A DNA stretch of 9,690 nucleotides from Clostridia bacterium (GTDB lineage: Bacteria > Bacillota > Clostridia > Oscillospirales > CAG-272), in the NCBI GenBank assembly GCA_017452215.1, contig JAFTMU010000165.1, positions 1-9,690 of the forward strand, read 5' to 3'. The notes under the pieces are model-generated. The model made no database searches. It saw nothing but the letters and a program-made list of their open reading frames with translations, and had not been told where the DNA came from. Position 1 is the first letter of the stretch. Every line of letters starts with the position of its first letter. The position numbers and the translations under genes are program-made. Below, in pieces: positions 6,304-9,690 of the stretch.

Positions 6304-7341
6304 TTACCAGGCTTCGGTTGCGTAACCGTACCATGTTGGTGATGTAAAACCGGTGGAGCCTTCGTGATAATATACCGTAAAATTAACATCGGTTGGTTCC
6401 CAAACACCTACAATCGGATCCGAATATTCAAAGGTCGCAGGTGCATTGCCATCGAAAAAGATCTTTTTCAAGTTACTGCACATATTAAAATCCATTTCGG
6501 TAACATACAACACTGTTTTGGGAACGATGATCTCCTCAAGCATTGGATTATTGACAAACGCCTTATGTCCAATTGTTACAAGACCTTCGTTTAACACAAT
6601 AGATGCGAGATTGCTGTTTTGGGCAAAGGTTGAGCGCCCTATTTCTTTGACCGATGAGGGAAGCTTCAACTCCGTAAGTTGGGTACGAGCAAAAGAACCG
6701 TATCCGCCGATGATCTCAATGCCTTCCTCAAAAACAACTGTTTTCAGTCCGGAACCCTCAAATGCACGATCTCCTATTTCCTTTGTTTTAGATGGAATCG
6801 TAATTTGTTGTAGTTGTGTGCAATCCTGGAAAGCGGAGACTCCGATCTTTACTAAGTTTTTCGAAAGCGTTATGCTTTTTAATTTATCGCATTGATAAAA
6901 GCACTCTCCGCCAATTTCTACAATGGTATTGGGCATTATCACAGACGTGGCAATGTTATATCTGAATGCATTGATACCAATTTTTGTGATCGGAAGATCT
7001 TGAATGGTCTCGGGGATCACAACGATTTCCTGTTGACCTATATATTTTACGATCGTGACGCCACCATCGCTATTTATTTCATATTCAAAATCCGATACGG
7101 GATTCGGCTCAATTGGCGGTTTTTCATTACCTGTCGTATCGGACGTGGATTCGTTGTCGGTGGTTGGTTTTTCATCATCCGTGGTATCGGAGGTGGATTC
7201 GTTGTCGGTGGTTGGCTTTTCACCATCTGTGGTATCGGACGTGGCTTCACTGTTGATCGGTGGTTTTCCTACATTGTTGCAACCAAATAAGAAAACAACC
7301 AAGAGACAAACTAACAACAACCATGCAAGATTTCTTTTCAC
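6304..7341 (-). CDS. BspA-type leucine-rich-repeat lipoprotein with Thr/Asp-rich repeat linker
   Basis: This is a predicted surface lipoprotein of 345 residues. The GTG at 7341 is the start because GGGAGG (7354-7349) sits seven bases upstream; the in-frame ATG at 7356 overlaps that ribosome site. The signal peptide runs MKRN, then a hydrophobic core, then lipobox L18-F-G-C21. A linker (about 31-78) is built of three 16-residue repeats rich in Thr, Asp, Ser and Glu. A beta domain (about 85-118) follows, then LRR_5 units such as 'ItkIGinAF' (118-126), 141-160, 164-182, 187-204, 231-250 and 254-273. The C-terminal Y-Y-H-E-G-S-T-G-F segment is typical of the family. Architecture matches the lipoprotein at 183-1607, but base composition is clearly more A+T-rich, suggesting separate origin. 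Ligand unknown; adhesion or protein binding is the family's usual role. Confidence 0.9.
   Translation of the reverse strand: MKRNLAWLLLVCLLVVFLFGCNNVGKPPINSEATSDTTDGEKPTTDNESTSDTTDDEKPTTDNESTSDTTGNEKPPIEPNPVSDFEYEINSDGGVTIVKYIGQQEIVVIPETIQDLPITKIGINAFRYNIATSVIMPNTIVEIGGECFYQCDKLKSITLSKNLVKIGVSAFQDCTQLQQITIPSKTKEIGDRAFEGSGLKTVVFEEGIEIIGGYGSFARTQLTELKLPSSVKEIGRSTFAQNSNLASIVLNEGLVTIGHKAFVNNPMLEEIIVPKTVLYVTEMDFNMCSNLKKIFFDGNAPATFEYSDPIVGVWEPTDVNFTVYYHEGSTGFTSPTWYGYATEAW
7106..7249 (-). repeat. 48-bp in-frame tandem repeat (three imperfect copies)
   Basis: Copies at about 7202-7249 and 7154-7201 are nearly identical, and a third, degenerate one covers about 7106-7153. Each encodes 16 residues of the lipoprotein linker (type NESTSDTTDDEKPTTD). 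The length is a multiple of three, so copy-number change would lengthen or shorten the stalk without breaking the gene. Confidence 0.85.
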
Positions 7342-7372
7342 GTGATATCCTCCCATACAATGTGTTACCGTT

Positions 7373-7401
7373 ATTATACATCAAAGACCCGAAAAATGCA
7401 A
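7373..7401 (-). promoter_or_regulatory. Promoter of the right LRR lipoprotein gene
   Basis: On the minus strand, TATAAT (7378-7373) lies 17 bp after TTGCAT (7401-7396). The predicted transcript starts about 10-15 bases before the GGGAGG ribosome site, so the leader is very short. Confidence 0.6.
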
Positions 7402-7420
7402 TAGTGGAAAGAAAACATCT

Positions 7421-7587
7421 CTCCGCACTTAAAAGAATTCTTTGGAATTCCGCCAAGTGCGGAGTTCGTTTAAAAAGGGAGACTCAGAACTCAAACGTGC
7501 GCAGACAGGCGTATTTTTTTGCCTTGGTGTTTGGCGCACGTTCCGGCAAATGCTTGCAGCACTTGCGGAGCACTCGTCACGCAGTGC
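7421..7587. repeat. Train of four inverted repeats in the gene-free gap
   Basis: This interval has no credible gene but consecutive stem-forming segments. Stem 1 is CTCCGCACTT (7421-7430) with AAGTGCGGAG (7455-7464), enclosing two GAATTC sites. Stem 2 is AACGTGCGC (7494-7502) with GCGCACGTT (7534-7542), enclosing AGGC/GCCT (7507-7510, 7521-7524). Stem 3 is GCAA-atgc-TTGC (7546-7557). Stem 4 is GCACT-t-GCG (7559-7567) with CGCAGTGC (7580-7587). The perfect terminator follows at 7593. It could be a composite repeat element, decayed mobile DNA or a structured RNA. No promoter was found that would clearly transcribe it. Short plus-strand frames through here look spurious because they continue antisense through the tRNA. 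Confidence 0.6.
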
Positions 7588-7592
7588 CTCGA

Positions 7593-7630
7593 CCAAAACA
7601 AAAAAAGGAGCGTTGCTCCTTTTTTTGTTT

Positions 7631-7633
<3 letters not shown>
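7593..7633. terminator. Perfect palindromic terminator abutting the tRNA
   Basis: A 19-bp perfect stem (7593-7611 with 7615-7633, loop GTT) has a GGAGC/GCTCC core flanked by A7 and T7 tracts, so it works in either direction. On the minus strand it begins with the CCA end of tRNA-Val and supplies its terminator. The last three bases of the stem are therefore the tRNA's CCA tail. Confidence 0.85.
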
Positions 7634-7707
<74 letters not shown>

Positions 7708-7727
7708 GTATGTTTTCTTCGCTTCAT

Positions 7728-7756
7728 ATTGTAGCACACTTTTTTTCAAATTGCAA
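7728..7756 (-). promoter_or_regulatory. Promoter of tRNA-Val
   Basis: On the minus strand, TTGCAA (7756-7751), a 17-bp spacer and TACAAT (7733-7728) precede the mature tRNA 5' end (7707) by about 20 bases. This is a strong sigma-A-type site. Confidence 0.75.
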
Positions 7757-7805
7757 GCCTTTTTTTAAAAAAACTAAAACAAATTGTATTGTTGCTTAAA
7801 ATCCG

Positions 7806-7834
7806 TTGATTTATATGCCGTTTACTTATATAAT
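7806..7834 (+). promoter_or_regulatory. Promoter of the C-R operon
   Basis: TTGATT (7806-7811), 17 bp and TATAAT (7829-7834) form a near-consensus promoter 25 bases before the ATG of the controller gene. An in-frame TTG at 7806 is therefore part of the -35 box and not a start codon. Confidence 0.75.
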
Positions 7835-7835
7835 C
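7808..7835 (+). promoter_or_regulatory. Possible controller-protein operator boxes
   Basis: Two related A/T-rich elements share the core TTATAT (7811-7816 and 7826-7831, 15 bp apart) and flank CCGTTT (7818-7823). They overlap the -35 and -10 boxes. Restriction-modification controller proteins typically bind paired boxes around a short GTCCG-like centre at their own promoter, so the placement fits. The match to known C boxes is only loose, and no exact dyad was found. Confidence 0.3.
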
Positions 7836-7859
7836 TACTCGAGGAGGTGTTCTGGAATC

Positions 7860-8069
7860 ATGATTACAAATCAATTGGGAGAACGCATCAAGGAGCTTCG
7901 CAGCAAAACAGGGTTAAGCCAAGAAAAGTTTGCTTTGAGCATTGAAATGGACAGAACGTATTTTGCTTCCGTTGAAGCAGGACGAAGAAACATCTCCATC
8001 TGCAATATCAAAAAAATAGCAGACGGATTAAACGTATCCCTCTCGGAGCTTTTTAGTGGGATACAGTAA
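7860..8069 (+). CDS. XRE-family controller (C) protein of a restriction-modification system
   Basis: This 69-residue helix-turn-helix protein consists of a single XRE domain: LGERIKELRSKTGLSQEKFA (6-25), then a recognition region and the segment DRTYFASVEAGRRNISICN (30-48). The 'RTY...E.G.RNIS..N..KIA..L' pattern is the hallmark of C proteins, which bind their own promoter as dimers and time expression of the endonuclease after the methyltransferase. The start at 7860 has GAGGAGG (7841-7847) upstream. It is followed 42 bases later by the endonuclease gene, and the methyltransferase lies convergent beyond that, the normal company of a C gene. Small XRE regulators of other kinds look similar, so the role rests on sequence pattern plus context. 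Confidence 0.8.
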   Translation: MITNQLGERIKELRSKTGLSQEKFALSIEMDRTYFASVEAGRRNISICNIKKIADGLNVSLSELFSGIQ

Positions 8070-8111
8070 TTAAAAGATCCATCCCCCATAAACCTAATAG
8101 GAGGTTTTCGT

Positions 8112-9231
8112 ATGGCTGACATTAAAACACACTTGAGAGAATTGACCGTTGCCACGACGGTCGGTGTGCTTGCAAGAGGAACGGCATTACGTTCTTCCGA
8201 TCTTTATGACAGTAAAACGCTTTTTTCATTGGCAAAATCGGTAGTATGCAACGATGTTTCAAGCGCCGCAAATCTACTTACATATCCTACTTTCACGGGC
8301 GAAATGAAGCTGATCGTCGATAACGGCTTTAAGCTTGGAACAAAAATATTGAGCTGTGAGGAATTCAAAATATCAAAGTCCCCCAAGATTCAATGGTTGG
8401 GCAACAACACACAAAAGGGCGATCCTGTGGATGTTGTAATTGACGGCTATGGGTTTTCCTTGAAAGAAGAAAGCTTTATTTTAAAAAACATGGGGCTGTA
8501 TACCCTGCTCAATAATCTCACGGGAAGCAATTACCCTCGGGCTTCACGTTTTTTCAACCTTTGCACCCAAGGAATACGATGCGTGGTTTGCCTATACGTG
8601 GAAAGCATTTATAGGTTACCTGCACAACAATCAAACGTGGAAACGAATCAAAGGAACAAAGGTTTCCGAAGCATATCTATCGGGAAACGACGTAATATTG
8701 AAATATAATCAAATTGTTTCAACCGTTCCCGTAAATATTACCACCAATAAGGATTTTATGCATTATACCGCCTCCGAAACGAGAGAAAAGGTGTTTGCAA
8801 AATGGATCAAGCAAATATTTTCAGACGATCCCCAATATTTGCAGATCAAAAGAAATTGTTCCTTGGTAGCAGGAAATCAGGTTTGCAAAAAAATAAATTC
8901 CGCTTTTTCTGCTAATAATATTTTTTCGTTTTTCCAAATCTATCCCTTTGAATACTATTATGCAAAGACCACCGCTCATGAAACAACAATTTTAAAGGTT
9001 CCTAAACAGGCTGATTTTAACCGTACGATTCAATTTTGTGGGTGTGTTTGCGACGTTCCCGCATCACAATTGAACATCATCAGCACATTTAAAAACGTCC
9101 ATACGGGAAAGCGTCTCCAATTCAGAAACGAATGCCGTTTTTCCCATGGGCAATTCAACGGAACTCCCGAGGCAAAAATGTACGTAGTCAAGGACACCCC
9201 CTTAACCGAGTTATATGAGCCGATCAAATAA
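8112..9231 (+). pseudogene. Type II restriction endonuclease gene broken by a frameshift
   Basis: Two overlapping frames form one gene. The first opens at 8112 with AGGAGG (8099-8104) seven bases upstream and stops at 8706-8708. The second carries the continuation to the TAA at 9229-9231 and has no start or ribosome site of its own. From about 8539 to 8708 the second frame reads sensibly (VFSTFAPKEYDAWFAYTW), while the first turns into low-quality sequence. The break is therefore between about 8530 and 8555, probably at GGG (8539-8541) or T6 (8549-8554). Restored length would be about 372 residues. A PD-(D/E)xK-like nuclease core is visible: G103-D-P-V-D107 and S116-L-K118-E-E-S. The C-terminal block RNECRFSHGQFNG is intact. 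Nuclease identity rests on this motif plus the flanking C and methyltransferase genes; specificity is not recognised. As read, the product would be a 198-residue truncated protein. Confidence 0.78.
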
Positions 9232-9270
9232 GATCAGCGGCTTGTCGTATGACAAGCCGCTGATCTTATT
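9227..9270. terminator. Perfect 20-bp hairpin shared by convergent R and M genes
   Basis: 9227-9246 pairs perfectly with 9251-9270 around the loop GTAT. The endonuclease stop (9229-9231, plus) and the methyltransferase stop (9268-9266, minus) both lie inside the stem. The hairpin ends AATAAG/CTTATT, so each strand has a short T-rich edge; it is very likely a two-way terminator. Confidence 0.8.
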
Positions 9271-9690
9271 GTACAAAATAGTCCTTCCATTTTTTAGAAA
9301 GGTTCATTGCTATGTTATATGCTAAAACGCAAGGAACAGCGTTTCCGATAATCTTGTATGCATTGCTCGCATTGACAGAAACAGTATTCGGCGTTTTGGG
9401 TAAAATGAATTGATATTCATTGGGAAAGGTTTGAAGGCGGGCACATTCCCGAACGGTTAATCTTCTCTCCTTCAAGCCACTTTCCAGTTCACCCGAATGC
9501 TGTCCCCCGTTTTCGGTGCTGAGCCGTCGAAATTCTATATTTCCGTGATGCTCCGAACGAATGGTGGGAGCAATAGAATCCAGCTTGATCTCGGTTTGTC
9601 CTTGGCAATGCTTTCCCATGAATTTTGCCTTTGAATATTTTTGTTGAGACGGATCCCGTGATTCCGTCGGCTCTTCAAGCCCCGCCAAGG
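9266..9690 (-). CDS. C5-cytosine DNA methyltransferase, C-terminal part (runs off window)
   Basis: Only the last 141 or so codons are inside the window; the true start lies beyond 9690, and the in-frame TTG at 9688 is not a start. It is the modification enzyme of the cassette, methylating carbon 5 of a cytosine in the target site. Two conserved blocks of the family are plain: motif IX ([20 protein letters not shown]) and motif X ([11 protein letters not shown]). Upstream of motif IX, the segment [12 protein letters not shown] would belong to the end of the target-recognition domain. Motifs I-VIII, including the Pro-Cys catalytic pair, are outside and cannot be checked. It is convergent with the endonuclease and shares its terminator hairpin. 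Its visible part is intact, unlike the endonuclease. The specificity cannot be assigned from this fragment. Confidence 0.92.
   Translation of the reverse strand, partial: LAGLEEPTESRDPSQQKYSKAKFMGKHCQGQTEIKLDSIAPTIRSEHHGNIEFRRLSTENGGQHSGELESGLKERRLTVRECARLQTFPNEYQFILPKTPNTVSVNASNAYKIIGNAVPCVLAYNIAMNLSKKWKDYFVQ

Noticed and set aside
8548..8555. Programmed -1 frameshift at T-TTT-TTC in the endonuclease gene
   Set aside because: The heptamer looks like a classic slippery site, but a -1 shift leads to the wrong frame; a net +1 shift is needed, and no stimulatory structure or frameshift stop is evident.

Overview
The window looks like chromosome from a spore-forming, Gram-positive member of the Clostridia (Firmicutes). 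The evidence is a clear sporulation sigma factor SigG, a Clostridia-type gene mix (MurA, RluA-like, DUF3810), strong AGGAGG ribosome sites and vegetative (sigma-A type) promoters. A finer placement is not possible from the sequence alone. Core genes (rluA-like to sigG, about 1.78-6.24 kb) are moderately G+C rich. The segment from about 6.3 kb to the right end is visibly richer in A+T, apart from the tRNA and hairpin zone, which suggests acquired DNA.

Layout, left to right: (1) 1-152, a cluster of an 8-bp motif (GTGAAGTT) alternating with tiny palindromes and switching orientation in the middle. (2) 183-1607, minus: a BspA-type leucine-rich-repeat lipoprotein. (3) 1781-3833, plus: a two-gene overlapping operon of an RluA-family pseudouridine synthase homologue, whose catalytic Asp is replaced by Tyr, and a DUF3810 membrane protein with an HExxH motif. 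(4) 4042-5343, plus: murA for peptidoglycan precursor synthesis, with a puzzling translation start, closed by a long palindrome. (5) 5470-6243, plus: sigG, the late forespore sigma factor, followed by a second copy of nearly the same palindrome. (6) 6304-7341, minus: a second, unrelated-in-composition BspA-type LRR lipoprotein with a 48-bp tandem repeat in its linker. (7) 7421-7633: a run of five consecutive inverted repeats ending in a strong palindromic terminator that directly abuts tRNA-Val(CAC) (7631-7707, minus). (8) 7806-9690: a type II restriction-modification cassette made of a controller (C) protein gene, a restriction endonuclease gene broken by a frameshift, and a convergent C5-cytosine methyltransferase gene that runs off the right end.

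The restriction-modification cassette is the clearest functional system. The C protein has its own good promoter with possible paired operator boxes overlapping it. The endonuclease gene follows 42 bp later with a perfect Shine-Dalgarno. The methyltransferase comes in from the opposite side, and both convergent genes end inside one 20-bp perfect hairpin. As read, the endonuclease is split between two frames, so the locus is either a decayed system that keeps its methyltransferase or one carrying a sequencing or assembly indel. The endonuclease specificity is not recognised. I see no CRISPR array, transposase or phage gene. The most unusual non-coding signals are the GTGAAGTT/hairpin cluster at the left edge and the hairpin train beside the tRNA.
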